Source of the DNA: UBA6927 sp022447855
GTDB taxonomy: Bacteria; Chloroflexota; Dehalococcoidia; Lucifugimonadales; UBA6927
Direction: 5' to 3'
Assembly: GCA_022447855.1 (NCBI GenBank)
Contig: JAKUTX010000008.1
Coordinates: forward strand, 1-64,000
DNA: 64,000 nt
Shown: positions 36,467 to 45,949 of the stretch, in pieces
Numbering within the stretch: position 1 is the first letter of the stretch
Layout of the letters: each line of letters begins with the position of its first letter
The notes under the pieces: model-generated
Database searches by the model: none
Seen by the model: only the letters and a program-made list of their open reading frames with translations
What the model was told of the DNA's origin: nothing
Translations under genes and position numbers: made by a program

Positions 36467-37303
36467 GTGAATCTTGGAAGTACATCTATAAATCTTGTTA
36501 GTGATGGAACTATGCTAAAAGACGGAGGATCAGTATTCGGTCAAATCCCGAAAACTGAATGGAGCCAACATATCACTCCTGATAGGAACAACCGAGTTAG
36601 ACTGGGAATTAATTGCATGCTCATCCAAACCCCTGATGCAAACATACTAGTCAACGCAGGAACAGGATCCAAACAATCTGACAAATTAAAAGATACTTTT
36701 GGTTTGACTGGAAACAAATTACTTAAAGGTCTCAGATCATTCGGAATTACTGCACGTGATGTGGATATTGTTATACTAAGTGATTTATTTATTGAACATG
36801 GTGGAGGATGTACAAAAATGGATCGATCAGGCATGGCAGTCCCAACTTTCCCTAAAGCTCGTCATATTGTTCAAAAATCATCTTGGGAAGATGCACAGAA
36901 TCCTAACGACCGATTTAATAACAGATTTAACCCGGAAGATTTTCTTCCTCTACAAGAAAAAAACCTAATCGAAATAATCGATGGTGATACTGAAATAATT
37001 CCTGGGGTGAATATAAAAGTTACTAACGGGCCATCAATTGGACACCAAATAGTGCTCGTTGAGCGTGGAAGTGAAAAAGTAGCCTTTCTAAGCAACCTGA
37101 TACCTACACCAATGCATTTAATGCCCAATTATATTGCTGCGTGGGACATGGACCCCAATAACACATTACTAGAAAAACAAAAAACTCTGACAAATGCTGT
37201 AAAAGATGGTTGGTTGGTTGTTTTTGGCCATGCCACAGAACACCCTGCAGGATACATTAGAGAAAGAAATGGCCGAGCTGAATTCCTACCTGTAGCCGTA
37301 TAA
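36467..37303 (+). CDS. Metallo-beta-lactamase-fold protein with lost metal ligands
   Basis: 278 residues from GTG 36467, chosen because GGAG sits 7 nt upstream; a TTG at 36437 is the alternative. The fold is clear from LGINCMLIQTPDANILVNAG and from KARHIVQKSSWEDA. The usual THLHFDHAGG motif reads LSDLFIEHGGG, TPGHTPGHQ reads TNGPSIGHQ, and the bridging Asp of LGDLVP is Asn (LSNLIP). Only the last His of the first motif and the C-terminal FGHATEHPAG His remain. It is probably not a hydrolase of the standard type. No clear partner nearby. Confidence 0.8.
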   Translation: MNLGSTSINLVSDGTMLKDGGSVFGQIPKTEWSQHITPDRNNRVRLGINCMLIQTPDANILVNAGTGSKQSDKLKDTFGLTGNKLLKGLRSFGITARDVDIVILSDLFIEHGGGCTKMDRSGMAVPTFPKARHIVQKSSWEDAQNPNDRFNNRFNPEDFLPLQEKNLIEIIDGDTEIIPGVNIKVTNGPSIGHQIVLVERGSEKVAFLSNLIPTPMHLMPNYIAAWDMDPNNTLLEKQKTLTNAVKDGWLVVFGHATEHPAGYIRERNGRAEFLPVAV

Positions 37304-37316
37304 TTTTTTTTCATCC

Positions 37317-38636
37317 CTAATCGTTAGCATTCAAGATTTCAACCATCAATACATTTTCTGTTAAAGATATAATCTCCACATCTCTAATTTGATTATGAAG
37401 TCTACTGCTTGAAAAACATTCAACGCGTAAATAGTCTTCAGTTAGTCCAGTCCATTTTAATGCTGATCCTACTTCGGTACATTCTTCCCATAACACTACT
37501 CGTTGCTCACCAATAAGGTTTTCTCTATATAATCTCTCTTTAACTTTTGAAAGATTCATTAGTTTTTTCATTCTAGTAGATTTAATATCAGAAACAATTT
37601 GGTTATCAAAATATTGGGCTGAAGTCCCTGGTCTTATAGAATAAGGAAAAACGTGTAATGAAGAAAAATCAATTTCATTACATAATTCAAAAGTGTCTTG
37701 AAAATCATTGTCTGACTCGCCAGGAAAACCAACAATTACATCTGCCGTAATAGAACTGTTCGGAATTTGGTCCTGAATCATTTTAATTGCATCAAAATAC
37801 TCTATTGAAGTATATCTTCTACGCATTTTAGCAAGAATCAAATCGCTCCCACTCTGTAAAGGCATATGGAAATGCGGACAAACTCTTTCATTTTTGCAAA
37901 TCGACAAAAATTTTTGATTAATATCTTGAGGCTGAAGAGAGGATATTCTAAGCCTTTTCAAATTCGTTTCGTCCAAAATCCTTTCTAACAAGCTATTCAG
38001 ATCACAATTATCAAATTCAAATCCATAAGAACCTAACTGCGTGCCCGTAAGAACAATTTCATTGTACCCACCTTCAACAAAATCATTAATTTGACTGAGA
38101 ATAATATCTGGAGAGATACTTCTCTCTCTACCCCTAACTTTCGGCACAATACAATAAGCACAGACTTGATCACAGCCTTCTTGAATCTTAACCATTCCCC
38201 TTGTACGAGAAATCCTTGGGGTCAAAACCTGAGACAAATCCGAACCTGTTGTGCAAGGAGTTAAATCATGCGCCACCAGCTCTTTAACAAAACCTATTAT
38301 TTTTGGCTTTTCTTTATTACCAATCACCAAATCAATTTCGGACAATTCTTTTAACTCATTCTCCGCTCTTTCTGCATAACAACCAGTAACTATTATCTTA
38401 CAATCAGGTCGTTTTCTTCGGACAGATCTAATCGCCTGTCTTGCTTTCTTGTCAGCAACGTGAGTAACAGTACATGTGTTGATTAAATAAATATCCGCAT
38501 CCTCTAATGAATCAGTAATTTGGAATCCTGAATTAAGAAATTGGGCAGATAATTCAGTAGTATCCGCTTGATTAAGTTTACAACCATGAGTTTGAAAATA
38601 TACTGATGGAGTTGGATGTGAAACTATTGATGTCAT
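37317..38636 (-). CDS. mtaB: tRNA t6A37 methylthiotransferase MtaB
   Basis: 439 residues, MiaB/MtaB family radical SAM enzyme. The N-terminal UPF0004 domain begins FQTHGCKLNQADTTE, with further cluster Cys in NTCTVT and TGCYAE. The radical SAM triad is CDQVCAYCIVPKVRGRE, and HFHMPLQSGSD follows. A C-terminal TRAM-like segment is present. HGCKLN points to the t6A (MtaB) rather than the i6A (MiaB) branch. TsaC for t6A is encoded at 10853-11491. Confidence 0.93.
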   Translation of the reverse strand: MTSIVSHPTPSVYFQTHGCKLNQADTTELSAQFLNSGFQITDSLEDADIYLINTCTVTHVADKKARQAIRSVRRKRPDCKIIVTGCYAERAENELKELSEIDLVIGNKEKPKIIGFVKELVAHDLTPCTTGSDLSQVLTPRISRTRGMVKIQEGCDQVCAYCIVPKVRGRERSISPDIILSQINDFVEGGYNEIVLTGTQLGSYGFEFDNCDLNSLLERILDETNLKRLRISSLQPQDINQKFLSICKNERVCPHFHMPLQSGSDLILAKMRRRYTSIEYFDAIKMIQDQIPNSSITADVIVGFPGESDNDFQDTFELCNEIDFSSLHVFPYSIRPGTSAQYFDNQIVSDIKSTRMKKLMNLSKVKERLYRENLIGEQRVVLWEECTEVGSALKWTGLTEDYLRVECFSSSRLHNQIRDVEIISLTENVLMVEILNAND

Positions 38637-38706
38637 TATTTACCTCATTAAAATGATTATAAATTATTTCATCCTATATCCCAAGCGTCCAATACGAAGG
38701 TTATGG

Positions 38707-38735
38707 TATAATTCAACTAGTTTTTATTTTAGGAG
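38707..38735 (+). promoter_or_regulatory. -10 box and ribosome binding site of fabF
   Basis: TATAAT at 38707-38712 is followed by AGGAG at 38731-38735 and the ATG at 38742. The -35 region is not consensus. Confidence 0.5.
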
Positions 38736-38741
38736 ATCTCA

Positions 38742-39977
38742 ATGAATCAACGGGTTTACGTTACAGGACTTGGTGCGGTTAGTCCCGTTGGTTTAGACTT
38801 AGATTCTACCTGGGAATCACTCATACTCGGAAAATCCGGAATTAATCAAATTTCATCCTTTGAAACTTCGGAGTTGCTAACTACAATCGCTGCGGAAATT
38901 ACAGATTTTGATCCAATTGGTATTTTAGGATTGAAGGAATCAGCGAGAATGGATCGATTTGTACAACTTGCATGTGTTGCCAGTCTCGAGGCTGTATCCA
39001 ACTCAAATCTTGAAATCAATTCTTCCAATTGCAATAGAATTTCAGTAAATATCGCCAGCGGAATAGGTGGCATTATAACTCTTTCAGAACAAATCCAAGT
39101 TATGGATAGTCGAGGACCTAGAAGAGTAAGTCCATTTTTGGTGCCAATGATGCTTCCAGACATGGCTTCTGGGCAAGTATCAATGTTACTCGGCGCAAAG
39201 GGACCAAACTATAGTGCGGTATCAGCTTGTTCAAGCAGTGCCGATTCCATTGGACTTGCATTAGAATCAGTTCGAAGAGGAGACGTAGACATAGCTATTG
39301 CAGGTGGCGCTGAAGCAGCTATTTGCCCAATTGGCATTGCTGGGTTCAGTTCTTGTAAAGCTTTGTCAAAACGTAATGAAGACCCGCAAAAAGCTTCTAG
39401 GCCATTTGATGCAGAACGTGATGGGTTTGTACTTGGCGAAGGGGCAGGCATATTGATTTTGGAAAGTGAATCTAGTGTTTCACAACGTGGTGTCGAGCCC
39501 ATAGCAGAAATTGCTGGATATGGATCTACCGCAGACGCACATCATATCACTCAACCTGCACCAGAAGGTGAAGGAGGTGCACGTGCAATGCAATTGGCTC
39601 TCAATCAAGCTAAAACTCAACCAAGGGATTTGTCATATATTAACGCTCATGGAACCTCAACTCCTCTTAATGACAAATACGAAACAATGGCAATGAAAAC
39701 TGTTTTGAAAGAAAACTCATATGACATCCCAATTAGCTCAACGAAATCAATGACTGGGCATTTATTAGGAGCCAGTGGAGCATTAGAGGCTGTAATATCA
39801 GTAATGTCTATCAAAAACTCAATAATCCCTCCTACAATCAATTTAGATAATCCGGATATTGAATGTGATTTGGACTATACACCACACGTGGCAGCCCAAA
39901 AACCGATATCTGCGGTAATGAGTAACTCTTTTGGTTTTGGTGGACACAATGCTTCTTTAATTTTTCGATCTTGTTAA
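38742..39977 (+). CDS. fabF: Beta-ketoacyl-ACP synthase II
   Basis: 411 residues. Condenses malonyl-ACP with acyl-ACP in fatty acid elongation. The Cys-His-His triad is in SACSSSADSIG, NAHGTSTPLND and TGHLLGASGA. The start VYVTGLGAVSPVG and end NSFGFGGHNASLIF are typical. It is monocistronic in appearance; other fab genes are absent here, so substrate range is inferred from family only. Confidence 0.95.
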   Translation: MNQRVYVTGLGAVSPVGLDLDSTWESLILGKSGINQISSFETSELLTTIAAEITDFDPIGILGLKESARMDRFVQLACVASLEAVSNSNLEINSSNCNRISVNIASGIGGIITLSEQIQVMDSRGPRRVSPFLVPMMLPDMASGQVSMLLGAKGPNYSAVSACSSSADSIGLALESVRRGDVDIAIAGGAEAAICPIGIAGFSSCKALSKRNEDPQKASRPFDAERDGFVLGEGAGILILESESSVSQRGVEPIAEIAGYGSTADAHHITQPAPEGEGGARAMQLALNQAKTQPRDLSYINAHGTSTPLNDKYETMAMKTVLKENSYDIPISSTKSMTGHLLGASGALEAVISVMSIKNSIIPPTINLDNPDIECDLDYTPHVAAQKPISAVMSNSFGFGGHNASLIFRSC

Positions 39978-40014
39978 GCAACGCAAATTAATATTCCAAC
40001 CAAATTATCTGGGA

Positions 40015-41703
40015 TTGTGTGAAAATTTGAAATTCTGGAAATTCAAACCGAATGTACCTACTGAATTATCTCAAAATCTAGGATTAGATAGTTTCTCTGC
40101 ACAATTACTATTCAATCGTAAAATTGAAACCTTAAAACAAGTTGAAATATTTTTGAATCCCAATCATGATTCACTAATCAATCCATATGATTTGCCAGAA
40201 ATGGAATTAGCAGTAGAAAGAATCAAAACTGCTCTGGAAAACAATGAATCCATAGGGGTTTTCGGAGATTTTGATGTTGACGGGATTTCCGCCACCGCAA
40301 TATTGCTATCAACATTGAATGACTTTGGAATTTCTGCTTTCCCTTACATCCCCAACCGAGTTTCTGAAGGGCATGGCCTAAATCGAAAATCATTAGATTA
40401 TTTCAAATCAAAAAATGTTTCTTTAATTATTACTGTCGACTGCGGTACAACAGACTTAGATGAAGTGTCTAATGCAAAATCCATGGGAATAGATGTAATT
40501 ATTACAGACCATCATCTACCATTAGAATCCAGACCTAATTCTGCAGCACTCATCAATCCAAACTTGCCAGAATCTAACTATTCGAACAAAAACCTCACTG
40601 GATCAGGTACAGCTTTTAAACTAGCTACCGCAATATACAATTCATTTAAAAAGCCTATTCCAAATACACTAATTCAATATGCTGCTTTAGGAACTATTTC
40701 CGATGTAGGAATTTTGAATCCCGAAAATAGATTCATCGTTTCTGAAGGAATTACTCAAATGCGAAATACACAATCAATTGGACTAAAAGCTTTGGCTGAA
40801 AAAAGTGGTACAAATCTAAACACAATTACTTCTCAAGATGCCGCATTCAAACTTATCCCAAGGTTAAACGCTCCTGGAAGACTTGAAAATGCAATTATTG
40901 CACTTGAAATACTTACAACTACCGATGAAAATACCGCTCACAAGGTTGCGATTGAACTAGAATCCTTAAATGAAAAAAGGAAATCTATGACCTCGAAATC
41001 AATATTCCAAGCGCGAAATCAAACAAAATCTAATCAACTGGAAATTGATATTCAGGAAATAATAATTGTTCAACATAATGATTGGCACCCTGGTATTATA
41101 GGTTTAATTGCTAATCAGCTTTCTGAACAATTCTCTAAACCCGCCATTGCCATTGCAACTAATGGGAAAAATAGTAAAGGTAGCGCCAGAAGTGTTGTCG
41201 ATTTTAATATCATTGAGGCTCTAAAGGAATGTTCCGACATTCTTACAAAATTTGGAGGTCACTCAAAAGCCGCCGGGTTTACTATTGATGAAACTTTCAT
41301 CCCAGAATTAATCAAAAGATTGGCTAACACTTCAAATAAAAAACACTCATCCGAAAGTAAAAGCAAGTTTGAAATAGAATGTACAACTACTGTAAAAGAA
41401 GTAATTAATCATTTCGAATTCATTTTATCTTTAGAACCGTTTGGACCCGGGAACCCAACACCAATTTTTCTATCGCAAAGGATGAAAGTAATAAATGCTA
41501 AAACCGTTGGGCATACAAAAGATCACTTAAAAATGACACTCTCTGACAATGAAAAATACTATGACTCAATTGGTTTTGGACTGGGGAACTTAATTGGTCA
41601 ATCAAATGGATACATCGACATAATTTATCAAATAAGTGAAAATACTTGGAACGGAATGACAAACTTTCAACTTATCATTAAAGATTTCGTCAAATCAGAA
41701 TAA
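40015..41703 (+). CDS. recJ: Single-stranded-DNA-specific exonuclease RecJ
   Basis: 562 residues, start uncertain (TTG 40015 or TTG 40027; no strong ribosome binding site). DHH-family 5'-3' exonuclease used in recombination and mismatch repair. Metal motifs: GVFGDFDVDGISATA, TVDCGTTD, TDHHLP and the DHHA1 segment with FGGHSKAAGFT. The C-terminal OB-like domain follows (EPFGPGNPTPIF). It converges with lgt. Confidence 0.95.
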   Translation: MCENLKFWKFKPNVPTELSQNLGLDSFSAQLLFNRKIETLKQVEIFLNPNHDSLINPYDLPEMELAVERIKTALENNESIGVFGDFDVDGISATAILLSTLNDFGISAFPYIPNRVSEGHGLNRKSLDYFKSKNVSLIITVDCGTTDLDEVSNAKSMGIDVIITDHHLPLESRPNSAALINPNLPESNYSNKNLTGSGTAFKLATAIYNSFKKPIPNTLIQYAALGTISDVGILNPENRFIVSEGITQMRNTQSIGLKALAEKSGTNLNTITSQDAAFKLIPRLNAPGRLENAIIALEILTTTDENTAHKVAIELESLNEKRKSMTSKSIFQARNQTKSNQLEIDIQEIIIVQHNDWHPGIIGLIANQLSEQFSKPAIAIATNGKNSKGSARSVVDFNIIEALKECSDILTKFGGHSKAAGFTIDETFIPELIKRLANTSNKKHSSESKSKFEIECTTTVKEVINHFEFILSLEPFGPGNPTPIFLSQRMKVINAKTVGHTKDHLKMTLSDNEKYYDSIGFGLGNLIGQSNGYIDIIYQISENTWNGMTNFQLIIKDFVKSE

Positions 41704-41714
41704 TCTGAAGCAAC

Positions 41715-42581
41715 TTATTGTCTTCGTCTCTGTGCCCGTGAAGAATCTTCAACCGGTATATCGAAATTAAAAATTCCTCTCCACCCTCGATCAAAATTCC
41801 ACCTTCCTTTAATCAATATCAAAGGAATTGTGATACATAAAATTGCCAGCGAAATAAAATGTGCTTCCTGCAATCCAAAAATCCAGACCTTATCAACCCT
41901 CAATAATTGAATCAAGAATCTTCCGATTGCATACCAAGAAAGTGTTAAGGCAAATATCATGCCAGACGGAGAAATTTTCCCCAATAATCTCCAAACAAAA
42001 AACAACCCTATCATAACCCAGAAAATTTCCAATACAATTACCGGATGAACCCAAGCATTAACCCCTCCAGAAGCCTTGCAAAATGCTGCATTGGACATGA
42101 GAGCAGTCCAAGAGAATGAATACCATGCTTCAGAATTTGTTGCACAATGTTCTCCGTTAACAATATCTCCTATCCGTCCAATAGCTACAGTATATAGAAC
42201 CGCTGGTGCAGCCAAATCAGCTAGCTTCCCAATCGGTAATTTGGCCCATTTTGCATACACTGCCCCTCCAATAAATCCTCCCAATAACCCTCCCCATAGT
42301 CCAATACCACCTTTCCAAATGGCAAAAATTGACAATGGATTATCTGAATAATAGCCCAAATTATCTACCACATGAACTAATCTAGCACCTATAATTCCAC
42401 CAATAATTGCAAATGAAGCAACTGTGTAAACATCATCAGAATCAAGTTCAAAAAGTGGCGCCCATCTTCCAACTAAAAACACAGCCATTAAAATCGCAAC
42501 AGCAGCGAAAAATCCATGCCAACTCAAAACAAAATCTCCTCCCAACAACAACAAATTGGGAGGAATGCCAATTTCAATCAT
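41715..42581 (-). CDS. lgt: Prolipoprotein diacylglyceryl transferase
   Basis: 288 residues with about seven membrane segments. Adds diacylglycerol to the Cys of lipobox proteins, three of which are predicted in this window (1068-2369, 58262-59236, 62313-63023). Core motifs include LSWHGFFAAVAI, a GARLVHVV segment and AIGRIGDIVNGEHCA. The tail after the last helix is basic (SSRAQRRRQ). Confidence 0.93.
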   Translation of the reverse strand: MIEIGIPPNLLLLGGDFVLSWHGFFAAVAILMAVFLVGRWAPLFELDSDDVYTVASFAIIGGIIGARLVHVVDNLGYYSDNPLSIFAIWKGGIGLWGGLLGGFIGGAVYAKWAKLPIGKLADLAAPAVLYTVAIGRIGDIVNGEHCATNSEAWYSFSWTALMSNAAFCKASGGVNAWVHPVIVLEIFWVMIGLFFVWRLLGKISPSGMIFALTLSWYAIGRFLIQLLRVDKVWIFGLQEAHFISLAILCITIPLILIKGRWNFDRGWRGIFNFDIPVEDSSRAQRRRQ

Positions 42582-42694
42582 ATAGCCACCTAAAAGAAGT
42601 ATTTTCTATAACAAGCTTAATGTAGCCTAATATCACGAAAGGAAAGTGTCAAGAAATCAATCAAGTGTATTTTGACTATCTGATGTAATAACTA

Positions 42695-43648
42695 ATGGCA
42701 ACAAATCAGTTAAAACTCACAAACACCTCTACCAATTTAAATCACCATATGAAAATGTTTTTAAATTTCATGCACGTGGAAAGAGGTGCGTCTTCAAACA
42801 CCATCGCTGCTTATCAAAACGATTTATCCCAATTTTCTAACTTCTTAAAATTACAACACCAACCTGATTTTATTCATTGGGAAAAAGTACATGCTAAACA
42901 CATATCTGAGTTTATGATCTTCCTACAGGATAGAGGATATTCAGAAACATCCAGATCAAGAAAATTGGCATCAATTAAATCATTCTTTTCTTTTTTACTA
43001 AATGAGGGAATAATCCCAGAAGATACATCAATTGACCTTAGTTCACCTAGGTACTCACCTACTTTACCTCATCACATTTCTGTAAGCTCAATGAACAAAC
43101 TTTTAGAACTCCCAAAACTAGCGAAGCCATCTGACAAAATGCACCTAATCCTTCGAAATCACTCAATGCTGGAATTAATGTATGCAACAGGAATTAGAGT
43201 TAGTGAAATGACTAATCTTAATCTTAAAGATCTTAATATTTCAGAATCGTATCTTCGAGTAATTGGTAAGGGAAACAAAGAACGCATCTTGCCAGTATAT
43301 TCCGAAGCTCTTTCATCCGTTGAATCATGGATTCAAGCGGGTAGAGTCAAAATCTTGGGCCATAAATTTTCCAACGCATTATTCCTTAATTCAAGAGGTA
43401 ATAGATTAACTAGGCAAGGATTCTGGACGATTCTCAAACACGAGTCAGAACGGGCAGGAATTTCAGAATCTGTTACACCTCATACTATTAGACATAGCTT
43501 TGCTACCCATTTACTCCAAGGAGGCGCATCATTGCTGCATGTTCAATCACTGTTGGGACATTCAAGTATTTCAACAACTCAAATTTATACACATTTGACT
43601 GACGAACATGTAAGATTAGAGTATCATAAGGCTCATCCGAGAGCGTAA
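42695..43648 (+). CDS. Tyrosine recombinase XerC/XerD family
   Basis: 317 residues. N-terminal SAM-like DNA-binding domain (FLNFMHVERGASSNTI) and C-terminal catalytic domain with all active residues: Arg in TGIRVSEMTNL, Lys in GKGNKER, HTIRHSFATHLL, LGHSSISTTQIYTH with the Tyr nucleophile. Chromosome dimer resolution is the expected role; whether XerC or XerD cannot be told. It leads a set with a small membrane protein and uvrC. Not associated with an integron or prophage here. Confidence 0.92.
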   Translation: MATNQLKLTNTSTNLNHHMKMFLNFMHVERGASSNTIAAYQNDLSQFSNFLKLQHQPDFIHWEKVHAKHISEFMIFLQDRGYSETSRSRKLASIKSFFSFLLNEGIIPEDTSIDLSSPRYSPTLPHHISVSSMNKLLELPKLAKPSDKMHLILRNHSMLELMYATGIRVSEMTNLNLKDLNISESYLRVIGKGNKERILPVYSEALSSVESWIQAGRVKILGHKFSNALFLNSRGNRLTRQGFWTILKHESERAGISESVTPHTIRHSFATHLLQGGASLLHVQSLLGHSSISTTQIYTHLTDEHVRLEYHKAHPRA

Positions 43649-43679
43649 AACACATCAAAACAGAAAGTGAAGTGCCAAT

Positions 43680-44033
43680 ATGCCAAGCAAAGGTCATAAG
43701 ATAGCTGCTAAACAATCAAAGCTTAATAGCAGACGCCGAAGAGCAAAGTCTCAACGCCAAGGCAGTTCTCCTGACGAAACTTTCGCCGTTACAAATCCAA
43801 ATATCAACAATGATCAAACAAAAGAAGTTCAGCAAATTGAAACCAACGAACCCACTCTACAAAATGAAGAGTCTATACAAGCATTACCTGCAAAAAGTTC
43901 GCCCGTAAATAAAAAATCATCAAGTGTAAACGTTTTAAGTTCGAATTTCCTTGCCGGTGAATTGAGACAAATAGGATTTTTGTCAGTTTTAATGGCTATA
44001 ATTTTAGCAGCACTGACATTTGTTTTGAATTAA
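43680..44033 (+). CDS. Small protein with basic N-terminus and C-terminal membrane helix
   Basis: 117 residues. Residues 1-32 are very basic (SKLNSRRRRAKSQRQG), the middle is polar and low in complexity, and the last 20 (IGFLSVLMAIILAALTFVLN) form one membrane helix, so it is a likely tail-anchored protein with its bulk in the cytoplasm. It lies 31 nt after the Xer gene and 7 nt before uvrC. No family is recognised. Confidence 0.6.
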   Translation: MPSKGHKIAAKQSKLNSRRRRAKSQRQGSSPDETFAVTNPNINNDQTKEVQQIETNEPTLQNEESIQALPAKSSPVNKKSSSVNVLSSNFLAGELRQIGFLSVLMAIILAALTFVLN

Positions 44034-44040
44034 AAACAAG

Positions 44041-45933
44041 TTGGCTACAATGCCCAAACAAGATCCACAAAAGGTAGCTTCGCACAAAATTAACCTTAAA
44101 CAAAGCTTTCAAAGTAGTTTAAACAAATTGCCGAAGTCCTCGGGTGTATACTTGATGAAAGACGAATCAAACCAGGTAATATATGTTGGAAAAGCATCAA
44201 ACCTGCGGAATCGAGTAAGCTCCTACTTCCAATCATATTCAAGACATGATTTTAAAATACGGACTTTGGTTTCCAAGATTTCACGTTTCGAGACTATTGT
44301 TACAGAATCAGAGCAAGAAGCTTTAATTCTAGAATCCAATTTGATCAAAGAACATCAACCAAAATATAACGCACGCCTAAAAGATGACAAAAGCTACCCT
44401 TTCATAAAAATAGATGTTTCAGAGCAATTTCCACAAGTTTACATTACTAGACGAGTTAACAAAAAAGATGGGGCAAGATATTTTGGACCTTATGCCAATG
44501 CTGGAAGTGTAAGAAAAACACTTAAATTACTTAAAAAACTCTTTCCTTATAGAAGTTGCACAAAAACAATAACTGGATCTGATGACAGAGCTTGTTTAGA
44601 CTTTCATATCGGAAGGTGTGTAGGACCGTGCATTGGAGCGGCTGATAAATATGATTATAAAAATGTCATAGACCAAGTAATTTTGTTTTTAGAGGGCAAA
44701 ACTAATAAAGTCGTTAAAAATATTCAACAGAAAATGCTACAAGCTTCTAATTCACTTGAATATGAGAGTGCCGCTGTATATCGTGACCAACTTAAAAGCA
44801 TAGAAAATCTCCAGGAAAGCCAAAAAGTAGTTACATTAAATTCTGACAATTATGATGCGATCGCAATTGCACAAAATCAAAATGAATCTTGGGTAGAAGT
44901 TTTTTTTGTTAGAGAAGGCAAATTGATTGGACGAGACAATTTTTCGATGACTAGCAATTTGAAAACTCAACCAAGTGAATTGACCGCGGCATTCATCAAA
45001 CAATTTTATCTGAATTCAACAGCAATCCCAAAGCTTATCCTAATAAAACAACCAATTGATGATGAAAAGACTATTGCAGATTGGCTTAGTATTAAAAGTT
45101 CTCAAAATGTTCAATTTCACATACCAATAAGAGGTAAAAAAAGACAACTGCTTAAAATGGTTTCAGATAATGCAAACAATGGATTGAATCAACTGTTAAT
45201 AAGAAGATCTACGGCTCAAAAAAATGTAAATTCTGCATTAAGCGAAATCCAAGAATCACTCCATCTTCCAAACATTCCGAAAAGAATCGAATGTTACGAT
45301 ATTTCAAATATTAGTGGGACTAACCCTGTTGGTAGTATGGTAGTTTTTGAAAACGGTTCCCCAGCACCAAACAAGTACCGTCGTTTCAAAATAAAAAACA
45401 TTCCTGGTATCGACGACTACTCAATGATGCAAGAGATGCTTGAAAGAAGATTTAAAAGGCTAAATGAATCTACATCTGACAACATTAGCTCAGATCAAAA
45501 CTGGAAAACCATGCCTGACTTAATAGTAATTGACGGAGGCAAAGGTCATCTAACATCTGCGCTAGAAGTATTACTACATTCTGGTCTAAACGAACTATCA
45601 ATAACAAGTTTAGCAAAAGAAAATGAAGAACTTTTTGTGCCTGAATCTCCTGAACCAATTATCTTACCAAGGGATTCCCAAGGTCTTTTCCTTTTGCAAA
45701 GATTACGAGATGAAGCTCACCGTTTTGCAATTACGTTCCATCGACAACTTAGATCTCAAAAAAGTCTAAAATCAAAAATTGACGATGTTCCAGGAATCGG
45801 GCCCAAGAAAAGAAAGCTATTGATCAATCATTTTGGTAGCATGAAAAACATACAGAAATCATCAATTGAAGAAATCTCATCCTTACCCGGAATAAATAAA
45901 AGTTTGGCGAAGACTCTACTGGAATTTTTGTAA
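44041..45933 (+). CDS. uvrC: UvrABC system protein C
   Basis: About 630 residues (TTG 44041 or ATG 44050; neither has a clear ribosome binding site). Makes both incisions in nucleotide excision repair. GIY-YIG nuclease near the start (SSGVYLMKDES, VIYVGKASNLRNRVSSYF), Cys cluster CTKTITG...CLDFHIGRCVGPC, a UVR helix, the RNase H-like domain RIECYDISNISG and the C-terminal helix-hairpin-helix pair (DVPGIGPKKRKLL). Full length. Confidence 0.96.
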   Translation: MATMPKQDPQKVASHKINLKQSFQSSLNKLPKSSGVYLMKDESNQVIYVGKASNLRNRVSSYFQSYSRHDFKIRTLVSKISRFETIVTESEQEALILESNLIKEHQPKYNARLKDDKSYPFIKIDVSEQFPQVYITRRVNKKDGARYFGPYANAGSVRKTLKLLKKLFPYRSCTKTITGSDDRACLDFHIGRCVGPCIGAADKYDYKNVIDQVILFLEGKTNKVVKNIQQKMLQASNSLEYESAAVYRDQLKSIENLQESQKVVTLNSDNYDAIAIAQNQNESWVEVFFVREGKLIGRDNFSMTSNLKTQPSELTAAFIKQFYLNSTAIPKLILIKQPIDDEKTIADWLSIKSSQNVQFHIPIRGKKRQLLKMVSDNANNGLNQLLIRRSTAQKNVNSALSEIQESLHLPNIPKRIECYDISNISGTNPVGSMVVFENGSPAPNKYRRFKIKNIPGIDDYSMMQEMLERRFKRLNESTSDNISSDQNWKTMPDLIVIDGGKGHLTSALEVLLHSGLNELSITSLAKENEELFVPESPEPIILPRDSQGLFLLQRLRDEAHRFAITFHRQLRSQKSLKSKIDDVPGIGPKKRKLLINHFGSMKNIQKSSIEEISSLPGINKSLAKTLLEFL

Positions 45934-45949
45934 GTAATTCAACTTAAAC

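Noticed and set aside
42695..43648. Xer-type recombinase as an integron or phage integrase.
   Set aside because: Size, domain sequence and context with uvrC fit housekeeping XerC/D, and there are no attachment sites or cargo genes nearby.
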